Notes: generated by a model not told the origin, from the letters alone. A stretch of DNA of 64,000 nt from Rahnella sikkimica (GCF_002951615.1 NZ_CP019062.1:744001-808000), one strand, 5' to 3'. Positions 8,112-17,406 are shown, counted from the stretch's first letter. Numbers and translations: made by a program.

Positions 8112-8621
8112 TTACTCAGCGTCAGCAGGTTTTGGCTGACCCGGCTTGTGGTCACGCATCTGTTCCATTTTGTCAGCGCGTTTCTGGTAGTTCTCGTTGA
8201 ACTGTTTTTTCTGCTCAGGCGTCAGCAGGTTGTACATTTTGTTTTCAGCACGGGCGCGATCCAGCATGCGGTCGGACTGTGCTTTGGTGATGGTATCAAT
8301 CTGCGATTTCACTTTCGCTTCATCAAAACTGTCTGAAGCCACCAGGCTGTGCATCTGATCCATCTGCGCTTTCATGGCAGCGCGGTCAGGTCGCGCGCCG
8401 CTGTCTTTCATGATTTCTTTCATCTGAGTTTTCTGCTGCTCAGTCAGGGTCAGGCCAGCGAACGGGTTCATGTTGTGCGGGCCTTTATGGTGCATCATTT
8501 TACCCTGCATTGCCGCCGGTGCGTCAGTTGCCGGCGTGGCCGTGGTTTCAGCAGCAAACGCGAAAGAAGCAGAGCTCAGAGCCAGAGTTGAAGCCACAAT
8601 CATTGCGGTAAGTTTACGCAT
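8112..8621 (-). CDS. spy: Spy-family periplasmic chaperone
   Basis: A 169-aa Spy/CpxP-family protein that, by family, is an ATP-independent periplasmic chaperone forming a cradle-shaped dimer. Residues 1-23 are a signal peptide ending FAFA. Two LTxxQ motifs are present (LTLTEQQ and LLTPEQ), and the protein is rich in Met, Lys and Gln helices. The start at 8621 follows a GAGGA site; the open frame extends 10 codons further without one. E. coli spy is induced by the Cpx and Bae envelope-stress systems. A weak CpxR-like sequence (GTAAA, five bases, GAAAG) lies at 8717-8731 upstream, but I rate it as only suggestive. Confidence 0.9.
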   Translation of the reverse strand: MRKLTAMIVASTLALSSASFAFAAETTATPATDAPAAMQGKMMHHKGPHNMNPFAGLTLTEQQKTQMKEIMKDSGARPDRAAMKAQMDQMHSLVASDSFDEAKVKSQIDTITKAQSDRMLDRARAENKMYNLLTPEQKKQFNENYQKRADKMEQMRDHKPGQPKPADAE

Positions 8622-8983
8622 AATTAAATTCCTCATTGAAGATTCAGGCACATCGCCCGTTTTGTTTCGACGAAAGCAAGTCTACTGAATCCAATGAATA
8701 GTAATGCGGGCAGGATGTAAAAGAGTGAAAGCCGAAGTGTCACTTTTCAGCCGATCGTGGAGAAAATGTTTAGAAAGCGTAAGGTTGCGCGAACAGGCGT
8801 GAACGGGAGTTCAGATAAATCTGAGTAATGCGAGGAGTTCACACATTAACATGGTGAATGTTTGGCCGCCAGACTTGTAAAGTAAAGATTGTTTGCGGTT
8901 GATGTCCGGTTTACATCGCCTGATATGGGCAAAACCCTGCATAATAGTTACCATTTCGTTAACACCTTATATAACAGTGCAGA
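8622..8983. promoter_or_regulatory. Divergent intergenic region between spy and the MocR regulator
   Basis: 362 bp without a gene. It should hold both promoters. Apart from the weak CpxR-like sequence at 8717-8731 I see no strong element. Confidence 0.5.
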
Positions 8984-10423
8984 ATGCCCATGACTGAATC
9001 CCGCTACGAAACGCTGGCGCGCACCTTGCGCAGACAAATCGACACGCAGGTCTGGCTGCCGGGAGATCGCCTGCCTTCCTTACGCGAGTCGTGCAAACAG
9101 TCCGGGCTGAGCCTGATGACGGTGTTACAGGCGTACCAGCTGCTGGAAAGTCAGGGGGTGATCGTCGCCCGCCCGCAGTCCGGCTACTACGTCGCGGCGG
9201 GGTTGCAACGCCCGGTTCGCCGCCAGCCCGATGAACGCCTGCACGCCGCCGAACAGGTGGACGTCAACGATGCGATTTTCGATATCCTGAAAGCGGGGCA
9301 GGATCCTTCCGTGGTGCCGCTGGGCTCGGCATTTCCCGATCCGACACTGTTCCCTCAGCCACGTCTGGCGCGTTCACTGGCCAGCGCCGTCCGCCGGATG
9401 TCGCCGCACAGCGCGACCGCTAACCTGCCGCCGGGCAACGAAGAACTGCGCCGCAGCATTGCCCGCCGTTATGCTCAGAATGGTATAGAAGTTGCGCCCG
9501 ATGAAATCGTCATTACGTCCGGTGCAATGGAATCTCTGGGGCTGAGTTTGCAGGCCGTCACTGAGCCGGGTGACTGGGTGGCGATTGAATCTCCTGCATT
9601 TTATGGCGCGTTGCAGGCCATTGAGCGGCGCAAGTTAAAAGCCATTGCCATTCCGACCGACGTGCGTTTTGGCATGGATCCCGATGCGCTGGAAAAAGCG
9701 CTGGAAACCTATCCGGTCAAAGCCTGCTGGTTGATGTCGAGTTTTCAGAACCCGCTTGGTTGCACTATGCCGCCTGAAAATAAGGCGCGGCTGGTGGATA
9801 TCCTGCAACGGCATCAGGTGGCGTTAATTGAAGACGACGTTTATAGCGAACTGTACTTTGGCAGTGAACGCCCGGTGCCGCTGAAGGCGTCGTCGTACCG
9901 CAGCGAAATTCTGCACTGTTCTTCATTCTCTAAATGTCTGGCACCCGGTTTTCGCGTCGGCTGGGTGGCGGCGGGGAAATACGTTGAGCGTATTGAACGG
10001 TTACAGCTGATGAGTACGTTATCCGCCAGCGTGCCGGTGCAGCTGGCGCTGGCCGATTTCCTGCAAAAAGGCGGGCAGCAGGGCGGTTACGATACCCACT
10101 TGCGTCGCCTTCGCCGCGTGCTGGAACAGCGGCAGATGGCGATGCATCACGCCATCATCAAAGAATTCCCCGCACAGGTTTCCGTTTCCCAACCACAGGG
10201 CGGCTATTTTCTCTGGCTGGATCTGGGCGACAACGTAGACGCCGCGCGGGTCTATCAGCGCGCACTGGCTAAAGGCGTCAGCGTCGCGCCGGGCACCATG
10301 TTTTCCGCCGATGAGCGTTTTCGTCATTGCCTGCGCATCAACACGTCATTCGAATGGGGCCCGCACACCGCCCGCGCGATATCCGTTCTTGCCGGGTTAG
10401 TGGCGGAGGAAATTCAGGGGTGA
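8984..10423 (+). CDS. ydcR: MocR/PdxR-family regulator: GntR HTH fused to an aminotransferase-like domain (YdcR-like)
   Basis: A 479-aa protein. Residues 5-75 are a GntR winged HTH (LPGDRLPSLRE, VLQAYQLLESQGVI). Residues 100-475 are a fold-type I aminotransferase domain, with the PLP-binding lysine at about 317 in SSFSKCLAPGFRVGW and FQNPLG upstream. Such proteins bind PLP and act as regulators rather than enzymes. The sequence is close to E. coli YdcR as I remember it (RPQSGYYVA, NLPPGNEELR, ALIEDDVYSELYFG). Two ATGs lie at the start (8984 and 8990). It converges on the sugar operon with no intergenic gap: its stop is immediately followed by the stop of the SIS gene. Confidence 0.85.
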   Translation: MPMTESRYETLARTLRRQIDTQVWLPGDRLPSLRESCKQSGLSLMTVLQAYQLLESQGVIVARPQSGYYVAAGLQRPVRRQPDERLHAAEQVDVNDAIFDILKAGQDPSVVPLGSAFPDPTLFPQPRLARSLASAVRRMSPHSATANLPPGNEELRRSIARRYAQNGIEVAPDEIVITSGAMESLGLSLQAVTEPGDWVAIESPAFYGALQAIERRKLKAIAIPTDVRFGMDPDALEKALETYPVKACWLMSSFQNPLGCTMPPENKARLVDILQRHQVALIEDDVYSELYFGSERPVPLKASSYRSEILHCSSFSKCLAPGFRVGWVAAGKYVERIERLQLMSTLSASVPVQLALADFLQKGGQQGGYDTHLRRLRRVLEQRQMAMHHAIIKEFPAQVSVSQPQGGYFLWLDLGDNVDAARVYQRALAKGVSVAPGTMFSADERFRHCLRINTSFEWGPHTARAISVLAGLVAEEIQG

Positions 10424-11032
10424 CTACAAATCCTGCTCCCGTAATGTTTTCCCGACATTCCCTCCCGGATGTACTTTCAGAAGTCTTTGCTGATCGAAAC
10501 CGTTGCGCAGCATGATGTTGCCGCACAGCGCGTCAAATACCGCCAGCACCAGAACGATGGACGTGGTGGCAAGCATATTGAGCGGGTCGATTTCCTGCTG
10601 AATGTGCGTTTTCACCACCAGCGTGGCGGCGCGGGCGATCGCGGAATCCAGATTCTCTGTCACGCTGATAATAGCGACGCCTTTGGTTTTCAGCGTCGGT
10701 AACAGGCGCGTCAGTTCTTCGGAATTGCCGCCGCGTGAAATCAGGATAATCAGGTCGTCACTGCGCAGAAAACCCAAATCGCCGTGCGCGGCGTCGGTGG
10801 CGCTGAGATACACCGACGGCTGTTCGACGCACGCCAGCATGTGTGCAATTTTACGGGCAGCAATGCCGGAGGTGCCGACGCCAGTGACGGCAATCTTGCC
10901 TTTGCAGCCGGTGACCAGCGTCAGTAACTGACGCCAGATATCGGCGTCAAGATGGTTTTGCAGCGCCAGCAGTTCCTGGCTGTACGTCCGCCAGCCCTGA
11001 CACGCAAGCTGAAATTCCTCGTCAGCGGTCAT
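10424..11032 (-). CDS. SIS-domain sugar-phosphate isomerase, arabinose-5-phosphate isomerase-like (KpsF/GutQ type without CBS)
   Basis: A 202-aa single SIS domain. It shares with KdsD/GutQ the motifs GxGTSG, AAHGDLGFL and HPGGNVGKTL, whose histidines correspond to catalytic residues of arabinose-5-phosphate isomerase (ribulose 5-phosphate to arabinose 5-phosphate). The lysine of GKSG is Thr here, and the CBS pair of KdsD is absent. The gene overlaps the kinase gene by 4 bp (ATGA), so the two products are translationally coupled. With the kinase it probably converts the transported sugar into a pentose-phosphate intermediate (inference). Related 6-phospho-3-hexuloisomerases are an alternative. 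Confidence 0.7.
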   Translation of the reverse strand: MTADEEFQLACQGWRTYSQELLALQNHLDADIWRQLLTLVTGCKGKIAVTGVGTSGIAARKIAHMLACVEQPSVYLSATDAAHGDLGFLRSDDLIILISRGGNSEELTRLLPTLKTKGVAIISVTENLDSAIARAATLVVKTHIQQEIDPLNMLATTSIVLVLAVFDALCGNIMLRNGFDQQRLLKVHPGGNVGKTLREQDL

Positions 11033-12669
11033 TGTTCTTCCCCCTGCATCAGGCGGCGGTACTTCATGCTGTCGTGATACATCTCGTGGAAGACGCGGTA
11101 TTTGCGGTCGTAATACTCTTTGATTTTGTTGGTTTGCGGCGTGACGGTTTTGCCGATGCGGCTCATGGCGGCCATCGCTTCGGGCAGTGAATCGTAGGCA
11201 CCCGCGGCGACGGTGCCCATCATGGCGCTGCCGAGCAACATCGCTTCGCTCTCTTCCGGCAGTAACATCGCGCAGCCTGTGGCGTTGGAATGCTCCTGCA
11301 CAAACACCGGGTTTTTGGTGCCGCCGCCGCTCGCCATCATGGTATCAATGCGGTAGCCGCTCTGATTCATGGTTTCAATGATATGACGGGTGCCGAGCGC
11401 CAGCGCCTGGATCGTTGCGAGATAATGCAACGCCATATCTTCCGGCGTGCGTGAGAGTTTCAGGCCGGTCAGCGTGCCGGTGAGCGTCGGGTTGGCGCGC
11501 GGCGAACGGTTGCCGTGGAAGTAGGGCAGCATATGAATGTCTTTGGTCAGGAACGCGATGTTTTCCGGTTCACCGGCCATTTTGCGCAACAGGCTGTTCA
11601 GCACTTCATAAATGGTTTTGCCGCTGTCTTTGCCCTGTTTCAGCAAATCCTGATAGCACGGATGCGACTGAATCACGTGGTCGATCAGCGCTCCGGTGGT
11701 GGACTGACCGCCTTCGTTGAGCCAGTAATCCGGCAGGATCGCGGAGAAATACGGCCCCCAGATGCCGCCGATGTAGCGCGCGCTGCGTGACATCGCCATA
11801 TGCGCCGTAGAAGTGCCGCCGATCAGCGCGATGCGGTTGTCGAAATCAGCGGATTCACCGGATGCGCCGCTGGCCCCGAGAATGCCGAGGCTGCCCGCGT
11901 GCGCATCAATAATGGAGACGCTGACCGCAGTGCCGGCCATCAGCCCCATCTCAGCGGCGGCGCGCTGTGTCAGGCCGTGGCCCAGCGGTTCGCCCATGGT
12001 TTTGACTTCGCTGCCGATTTTCGCCGCGTTGTTTTCCAGCAAATCTTCCAGACCAATCTGGCGGAAATAGCTCGGATCCCAGCGGTCTTCATGGCCGATG
12101 TACGTCCATTTACACACCGTGGAACACAGCGAGCGCGTGGTGCTTTGCGTGGCGCGCCAGGTCAGGAAATCCGGCAAATCAAACAGATGCCCGACGTTAT
12201 TCCACGTCGTCGGCATATGTTGTTTCAGCCACAGGAGTTTTGGCGTCTGCATTTCAGGCGAAATAATCCCGCCGACGAATTCCAGCACGCGGTGGCCGGT
12301 GGCGTTGATACGTTCGGCCTGCGTGATGGCGCGGTGATCCATCCACACAATGATGTTCTGCTCGCTGCGGCCGGACGGGCTGACGGTCAGCGGTTTACCT
12401 TCTTTATCGAGCACCACCAGCGAACAGGTGGCGTCAAAGCCGATGCCTTTTACCTGAATCGGATTGATGTCGGCCTGATTCACCGCGTCTTTGACGGCGT
12501 TGCAGACGGATTGCCAGATTTCATCGGAAGACTGTTCGACGAAATCAGCCTTCGGGCGGTACAGCGTAATCTCACGGCTGGCCTGACCGACCATGCGGCC
12601 GGTCATGTCGAAGACGCCCGCACGGGCGCTGCCGGTTCCTACGTCAACTCCAATAAAATAACTCGCCAT
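11029..12669 (-). CDS. FGGY-family carbohydrate kinase (pentulose/ribitol kinase type)
   Basis: A 546-aa kinase of the FGGY fold. The N-terminal ATPase domain begins IGVDVGTGSARAGVFD, and WMDHRA, LPDFLTWR, GGTSTAHM and ASGGGTKNPVF follow. Length and motifs fit the 5-carbon-sugar kinase subgroup that includes D-ribulokinase-like proteins. The start at 12669 follows AAGGGAAAAA; a 27-codon upstream extension runs into the permease gene. It is cytoplasmic and phosphorylates the sugar imported by the upstream ABC system, whose identity is unknown. Partner SIS isomerase downstream suggests a pentulose or pentose route. Confidence 0.8.
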   Translation of the reverse strand: MASYFIGVDVGTGSARAGVFDMTGRMVGQASREITLYRPKADFVEQSSDEIWQSVCNAVKDAVNQADINPIQVKGIGFDATCSLVVLDKEGKPLTVSPSGRSEQNIIVWMDHRAITQAERINATGHRVLEFVGGIISPEMQTPKLLWLKQHMPTTWNNVGHLFDLPDFLTWRATQSTTRSLCSTVCKWTYIGHEDRWDPSYFRQIGLEDLLENNAAKIGSEVKTMGEPLGHGLTQRAAAEMGLMAGTAVSVSIIDAHAGSLGILGASGASGESADFDNRIALIGGTSTAHMAMSRSARYIGGIWGPYFSAILPDYWLNEGGQSTTGALIDHVIQSHPCYQDLLKQGKDSGKTIYEVLNSLLRKMAGEPENIAFLTKDIHMLPYFHGNRSPRANPTLTGTLTGLKLSRTPEDMALHYLATIQALALGTRHIIETMNQSGYRIDTMMASGGGTKNPVFVQEHSNATGCAMLLPEESEAMLLGSAMMGTVAAGAYDSLPEAMAAMSRIGKTVTPQTNKIKEYYDRKYRVFHEMYHDSMKYRRLMQGEEQ

Positions 12670-12698
12670 GTTTTTTCCCTTCGGTAAAAGCAATTCGC

Positions 12699-13652
12699 TT
12701 AAGATTTTCTGTTTTGTAAGGCGATAAACAGGATCAGGACGCCGCCCCACAGCGCCATCGTCAGGTAACTGCTGACGCCCATCAGGTTCAGGCCGCTTTC
12801 CAGCATTTGCAGGACGATCAGCGCCAGTACCAGCCCGATGACCCGCCCGAATCCGCCGTCGGGGTTGATCCCGCCAAGCACGGACGCAAGGATAGTCACC
12901 AGCAGATACGAATCGCCGTAGCCCGCTTTCGCCGAGTTGAATTTAGACATCATCAGCAGCGCCGCGCCCCAGCCGAGCAGGGCGGAAAGCACGTACACGG
13001 CGATAGTGACTTTATGGGTGTTGACGCCGCTAAAGCGCGTGGCCTGTTCGTTGGAACCCATCAGGTACAAACTGCGGCCGAGCGTGGTGTGTTCCAGCAA
13101 AACCCACAGCAGCAGCGCCACCAGCAAAAACAGCAGCAGGGCGACAGGAATGCCCAGCAGGCTGCCATTGCTCAGATACTGAATCGCCACCGGGAAGCCG
13201 GAAATCACCGCGCCACTGGTGAGTAAAATGTTCAGCCCGGCAATCAGCGTCATGGTGCCAAGCGTGGCCAGAATCGGCGAGACGCCGACGTAAGCAATCA
13301 GCGCACCGTTCAGCACACCCATCACCACCGCCACGGCCAGCCCGGCGAGCATTGCCAGCGCGAAATAACCCGGCTGGTCAGGGTGCGCCACCAGAATCGC
13401 AGCCATTGCCAGCGAACAGGCGTTGGCACCGGCAATGACGGAAAGGTTGATCCCGCCGGTCAGCATGGTGATACCCATGCCTAACGCCAGCATCCCCAGA
13501 ATCGGCAACTGCGAGGAGATAGACTGGAAATTGCCGACGCTGTAAAAACTGCCGCCCAGCGTGAAGGAAAACAGCACGGCGACGGCGACGATGATCAGCA
13601 ACTGCAAGCGGATGATGCGGTCGCCGGGGAGAATTTTGGTTAAGGTCGTCAT
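12699..13652 (-). CDS. Sugar ABC transporter permease (RbsC family)
   Basis: A 317-aa polytopic inner-membrane protein with about 8-10 hydrophobic segments. The motifs LALGMGITMLTGGINLSV and LGGINPDGGFGRVIG are typical of BPD_transp_2 permeases for ribose, AI-2 and related sugars. It is the second of two permeases, one base apart from its partner, so the pair likely forms a heterodimeric channel. Confidence 0.85.
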   Translation of the reverse strand: MTTLTKILPGDRIIRLQLLIIVAVAVLFSFTLGGSFYSVGNFQSISSQLPILGMLALGMGITMLTGGINLSVIAGANACSLAMAAILVAHPDQPGYFALAMLAGLAVAVVMGVLNGALIAYVGVSPILATLGTMTLIAGLNILLTSGAVISGFPVAIQYLSNGSLLGIPVALLLFLLVALLLWVLLEHTTLGRSLYLMGSNEQATRFSGVNTHKVTIAVYVLSALLGWGAALLMMSKFNSAKAGYGDSYLLVTILASVLGGINPDGGFGRVIGLVLALIVLQMLESGLNLMGVSSYLTMALWGGVLILFIALQNRKS

Positions 13653-13653
13653 G

Positions 13654-14643
13654 TCACATCCCCTTCGCCAGTTTGCGTTTTTCGTTCCACGCGGTGCTGC
13701 TGATGCTGACCAGAATGATCACGCCGCTGAAAACCTGATGCCAGTAAGACGAAATGCTCAGTAATGTCAGCCCGTTTTGCAGGAAGGCCAGCAGCATTAC
13801 GCCGAGAAGGGTGCCGGTCAGCGAGCCGCGCCCGCCGGTCATGCTGGTGCCGCCTAACACCACCGCCGCCAGCACCGTCAGCTCATAACCGAGCAGGGAA
13901 TTGGGCGCGACCGACTGCGTGATCTGCGCCTGTACCACTGCCGCAATGCCCGCCAGTAACCCCATAAAGCCGTAAACGTAGAAGTGCAGCCGCAGAATGT
14001 TCAGGCCGAGGCGCGAGGCGGCGTCACGGTTGCTGCCCATTGCATAAATCTGGCGGCCTACGCGGGTGCGGTTCATCAGTACGCCGGTGGCGATAATCAC
14101 GCCCAGCAGGCTGAGCAAAGGCAGCGTTAGCCCATAGTCATAGCCGTCGGCGGCGGTGAACGAGAACCAGTTAATGCCGTTCATAAACCAGTCCGGGAAA
14201 CCGTACAGCCAGGTGCCGTTGGTCAGATACACCAGCAAACCGTAAAACAGGTTCAGCGTGGCAATGGTGATGATAATTGCCGGAACGCGCAGCCAGTAAA
14301 CCAGGAATCCGTTCACCAGCCCGAGCAGTAAACCGGTGCCCATCGACAGCGCGAACGCCAGCGGAAAACTGCCGCCGTGGTGAATGATGTAACTCGCCAT
14401 CACGTACTGACCGATAGAGGTCACGGCGGGGAAGGAGATATCAATCCCGCCGGCAATCAGCACCACAAACAGACCGCAGGCCAGAATGCCGAGAATGGCA
14501 TAGCTGGTGGCAACGTCCGTGAGATTGCCGAGCGTCATAAATTCATGGGTGCGCAGGCTCAGGCCGATGACCAGCAGCAGAACCAGTAATCCCAGCCAGA
14601 ATTCATGCTGAGAAAACAATTTGGAGAGCTTTTTGTTATCCAT
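13654..14643 (-). CDS. Sugar ABC transporter permease (RbsC family)
   Basis: A 329-aa permease. LFVVLIAGGIDISFPAVTSI and VLGGTSMTGGRGSLTGT are the family's conserved transmembrane and cytoplasmic-loop motifs. The start at 14643 has a GGAGG site within the end of the ATPase gene, with which it overlaps by 8 bp, indicating translational coupling. A longer open frame adds 15 basic residues without a ribosome site and was rejected. Confidence 0.85.
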   Translation of the reverse strand: MDNKKLSKLFSQHEFWLGLLVLLLVIGLSLRTHEFMTLGNLTDVATSYAILGILACGLFVVLIAGGIDISFPAVTSIGQYVMASYIIHHGGSFPLAFALSMGTGLLLGLVNGFLVYWLRVPAIIITIATLNLFYGLLVYLTNGTWLYGFPDWFMNGINWFSFTAADGYDYGLTLPLLSLLGVIIATGVLMNRTRVGRQIYAMGSNRDAASRLGLNILRLHFYVYGFMGLLAGIAAVVQAQITQSVAPNSLLGYELTVLAAVVLGGTSMTGGRGSLTGTLLGVMLLAFLQNGLTLLSISSYWHQVFSGVIILVSISSTAWNEKRKLAKGM

Positions 14644-16153
14644 TGATTGCCTCCGCAATCTGCGCTTCGCTGCTCTGGTGCGGAGCAAACTCCGCCACCA
14701 GCTGGCCTTTTCGCATCACCAGCACGCGGTGACTGTTGTAATACGCTTCGGGAATTTCATCGCAAATCATCAGAACGGCCATGCCGGATTCCGCCAGATC
14801 GCGCGCAATCCGGTAAATGCCTTCTTTATTGGCGATATCCACGCCGACCGTCGGCGAATCCAGGATCAGGATATGCGGCTGCGTCGCCACCCATTTGGCG
14901 ATGGCGATACGCTGCGCATTCCCGCCGGATAACGTTTTCACCGGCAGCGCGCTGTCCGACACTTTAATGTTCAGGTCGCGGATCAGATCGTTCACCACCG
15001 CGGCCGCTTTGCGGTGATCCATCAGGCCGGTGGCGGTGTGCAGCTTGTCGAAAATGGACACCAGCGTGTTGTCATAAATCGATTGCTCCATGACCAGCCC
15101 TTGCGTCAGGCGATCTTCAGAGACATACGCGATGCCGTGGCGGATAGCGTCGCGGTTACTGTGAAATTTCACCGCATTACCGTTCACGCGGATTTCACCG
15201 CTGTCAGGCTGGCTCATGCCGAACAGGCTCAGGCACAGTTCGGTGCGGCCCGACCCGAGCAGGCCGATAATCGAGGTGATTTCCCCCTGACGCAGTGACA
15301 GCGAAATATCCTGATACTGGCCTTTGCGGCTCAGATGGCTGACTTCCAGCAGCGGCGTGGCTTCAGCGGGCGCGCGGTGCGGCAGATGGCTGTAGCTAAA
15401 ACGCTGCCCGGTCATCAGGAACGCCAGTTCGTTGCTGTCGAGTGAACTGGCCGGATAGGTGCCGACCAGCTTGCCGTCGCGCATGACGCTGATCTGGTCG
15501 GCGACTTCCATCACTTCATCTAAACGGTGGCTGACGAAAACCACGCAAATGCCCGCGGCTTTCAGCTCACTGACCACCCGCAGCAGGCCGTTCACCTCGG
15601 TGCGGGTCAGTGACGCGGTGGGTTCATCCATGATCACCAGGCTGGCGTCAGCAGCGATTGCCCGGCATATTGCCACCAGTTGACGGTCGGCGATCGATAA
15701 CTTTTCGACTTTACGATCCGGGTCGAGAGAAACCCCCACCCGTTGCATCGCCGCTATCGCTTTTTTGCGCATTGCCTCGCGATGTACCCAAAAATCGCCG
15801 CCCGGCAGATACCGGTGAATCGCTATATTTTCGGCCACCGATAAATTGGGGAATAAAGAGAGGTCCTGATAAATCACCTGAATACCGTAATAAGAAGAAA
15901 GCTGCGGCGTTAAGGAATGAAAAAGTTTGCCGTCGAGCGTAATCGCAGCCCCTTTCTCCGGCTGATAAACGCCGGAAATGACTTTAATAATTGTGCTTTT
16001 TCCGCAGCCATTCTGACCGGCAAGACAATGCACTTCGCCTTTATTTAAGGTGATCGAGACATTATCCAGCGCCAGTACGCCGGGGAATTTTTTGCTGATT
16101 TTTTCGAGGCGGATAAACGCCTCAGCAGGAACGGCGGGCGTGAGTGTAGTCAT
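14636..16153 (-). CDS. Sugar ABC transporter ATPase with two nucleotide-binding domains (RbsA/MglA family)
   Basis: A 505-aa duplicated ATPase. The first domain has Walker A GQNGCGKST and Walker B LVIMDEPTAS; the second has the degenerate P-loop GLLGSGRTE and LSGGNAQRIAIAKW, as usual for carbohydrate importers of this class. The ATG at 16153 is preferred over a GTG one codon upstream because it is 7 bp from AAGGA. The gene follows the binding-protein gene after a 263-bp gap holding an ERIC repeat. Confidence 0.9.
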   Translation of the reverse strand: MTTLTPAVPAEAFIRLEKISKKFPGVLALDNVSITLNKGEVHCLAGQNGCGKSTIIKVISGVYQPEKGAAITLDGKLFHSLTPQLSSYYGIQVIYQDLSLFPNLSVAENIAIHRYLPGGDFWVHREAMRKKAIAAMQRVGVSLDPDRKVEKLSIADRQLVAICRAIAADASLVIMDEPTASLTRTEVNGLLRVVSELKAAGICVVFVSHRLDEVMEVADQISVMRDGKLVGTYPASSLDSNELAFLMTGQRFSYSHLPHRAPAEATPLLEVSHLSRKGQYQDISLSLRQGEITSIIGLLGSGRTELCLSLFGMSQPDSGEIRVNGNAVKFHSNRDAIRHGIAYVSEDRLTQGLVMEQSIYDNTLVSIFDKLHTATGLMDHRKAAAVVNDLIRDLNIKVSDSALPVKTLSGGNAQRIAIAKWVATQPHILILDSPTVGVDIANKEGIYRIARDLAESGMAVLMICDEIPEAYYNSHRVLVMRKGQLVAEFAPHQSSEAQIAEAING

Positions 16154-16176
16154 CACATTTTCCTTACAGCGTTTAC

Positions 16177-16297
16177 CCCGTCATACTTCAAATTGCAGAT
16201 GCGTTGGCTGCGCTTGCTCACCCGAATCACTTACTCAAGTAAGCTCATCGGGATTCTCTCGCTTGCCGCCTTCCTGCAATCCGAATTATTTAGGGGG
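16177..16297. repeat. ERIC (intergenic repeat unit) element
   Basis: About 120 bp matching the enterobacterial repetitive intergenic consensus: GCTCACCCGAATCACTTAC, the central AAGTAAGCTC and GGGATTCTCTCGC, with imperfect terminal inverted repeats (ACTTCAAATTGCAG and CTGCAATCCGAATTATT). It sits inside a transcribed operon between the binding-protein and ATPase genes, where it would fold into a long RNA hairpin. Confidence 0.85.
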
Positions 16298-16373
16298 ATT
16301 TTTTTATATTGGGGGAAACAAATACGGCACAACAAACTACGCCCTATTTGTTTCATTCCCCTGGTGTGGCGCG

Positions 16374-16390
16374 GGAGATAATTTATCTCC
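16374..16390. other. Short perfect hairpin between the binding-protein and ATPase genes
   Basis: GGAGATA, a 3-base loop and its complement lie 27 bp downstream of the binding-protein stop. It has no T-run, so it may stabilise the 3' end of the upstream message rather than terminate. Confidence 0.4.
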
Positions 16391-16416
16391 GGTAAAATCG
16401 GTCTTTATTCGTTAAA

Positions 16417-17406
16417 TCAAAAGCCCAGTGATTTCGCATTGTCCGGCGTAACTTCGAGGATCTTATTAAAGCGAATCACATGTTTATCAGTATCCACATC
16501 GGCTTTGCCTAAACCTTCAATGCTCAGATCTTTGGTCACTTCTTTACCCTGTAACAGCTGGTCGGCAACTGAAACGAGTGCGTAACCGGCATCTTTTGGA
16601 TCCCACAGCAGGACTTTCTTAATATCCCCGCGCATCAGGTAGGGCGCGGCCTGCGCTGGCATCGCGATACCGACGACGGCGATTTTATTTTTCGCACGTT
16701 TCTGCTGAACGGCCTGACCGGCACCGATCGGGCCGAGTGAACCGAAACCGATAATCCCTTTCAGATCAGGATAGGTTTTCATTAAATCCAGCGTGGTGGA
16801 GTAGGACTTGTCGATATTTTCCGCCACCGGCAAACGTGAGGTGACTTCGTGCATGTCGGGGTATTTTTCTTTCTGATATTTAATCGCGGCATCTGCCCAC
16901 GCGTTATGCAATGGCACGGTCAGGGAACCGACATAAATGGCATAACCGCCTTTGCCGCCCATATCTTTTGCCAGTTCATCCATATTGGCTTCGGCATATT
17001 TCTGACTGTCGATGGTTTCGATATCCCACTGACCAATCTGCTGATCCGGGGATTCGTGGGTTAATACCACGATGCCCTGATCGCGGGCTTTTTTCAGCAC
17101 CGGCTCCAAGACTTTGGCGTCGTTCGGCACCACGATAATGGCGTCCACTTTTTTCGCGATCAGGTCTTCAATCACTTTCACCTGCTGAGCCGGGTCTGGC
17201 GTCGAACCGCCAACCTGATAGGCGTTAACATCCAGCTTCTGCGCGGCTTCTTTTACGCCGACTTCCATGCGGGTGAACCAAGGAATGCCGGTGACTTTCG
17301 CCACGACGGCGATGTCGTAGGGTTTATTGGCAGCGAAAGCCGGTGTTGTTAACAACATGCATGCTGAAACCACACATGCACTGACTAATGCGAGGTTAAA
17401 TTTCAT
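16417..17406 (-). CDS. Periplasmic sugar-binding protein (RbsB/LsrB/RhaS-type) of an ABC importer
   Basis: A 329-aa secreted binding protein; residues 1-25 form a signal peptide ending PAFA. The mature part is a Peripla_BP_4 fold (DIAVVAKVTGIPWFTRMEVG, DPAQQVKVIEDLIAKKVDAI, SPDQQIGQWDIE). It resembles proteins annotated as AI-2/LsrB-like or rhamnose-binding; the actual ligand cannot be read from sequence. Start at 17406 chosen for the signal peptide; 38 upstream codons are open but not leader-like. First gene of the minus-strand operon (binding protein, ATPase, two permeases, FGGY kinase, SIS isomerase). Confidence 0.85.
   Translation of the reverse strand: MKFNLALVSACVVSACMLLTTPAFAANKPYDIAVVAKVTGIPWFTRMEVGVKEAAQKLDVNAYQVGGSTPDPAQQVKVIEDLIAKKVDAIIVVPNDAKVLEPVLKKARDQGIVVLTHESPDQQIGQWDIETIDSQKYAEANMDELAKDMGGKGGYAIYVGSLTVPLHNAWADAAIKYQKEKYPDMHEVTSRLPVAENIDKSYSTTLDLMKTYPDLKGIIGFGSLGPIGAGQAVQQKRAKNKIAVVGIAMPAQAAPYLMRGDIKKVLLWDPKDAGYALVSVADQLLQGKEVTKDLSIEGLGKADVDTDKHVIRFNKILEVTPDNAKSLGF

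Noticed and set aside
8717..8731. CpxR box for spy
   Set aside because: Only one half matches GTAAA; too weak to list as a site on its own.
11800..12687. 295-codon plus-strand open frame opposite the FGGY kinase
   Set aside because: Antisense shadow of a strongly supported kinase gene in GC-rich DNA; Arg/Ala/His-rich composition typical of such shadows.
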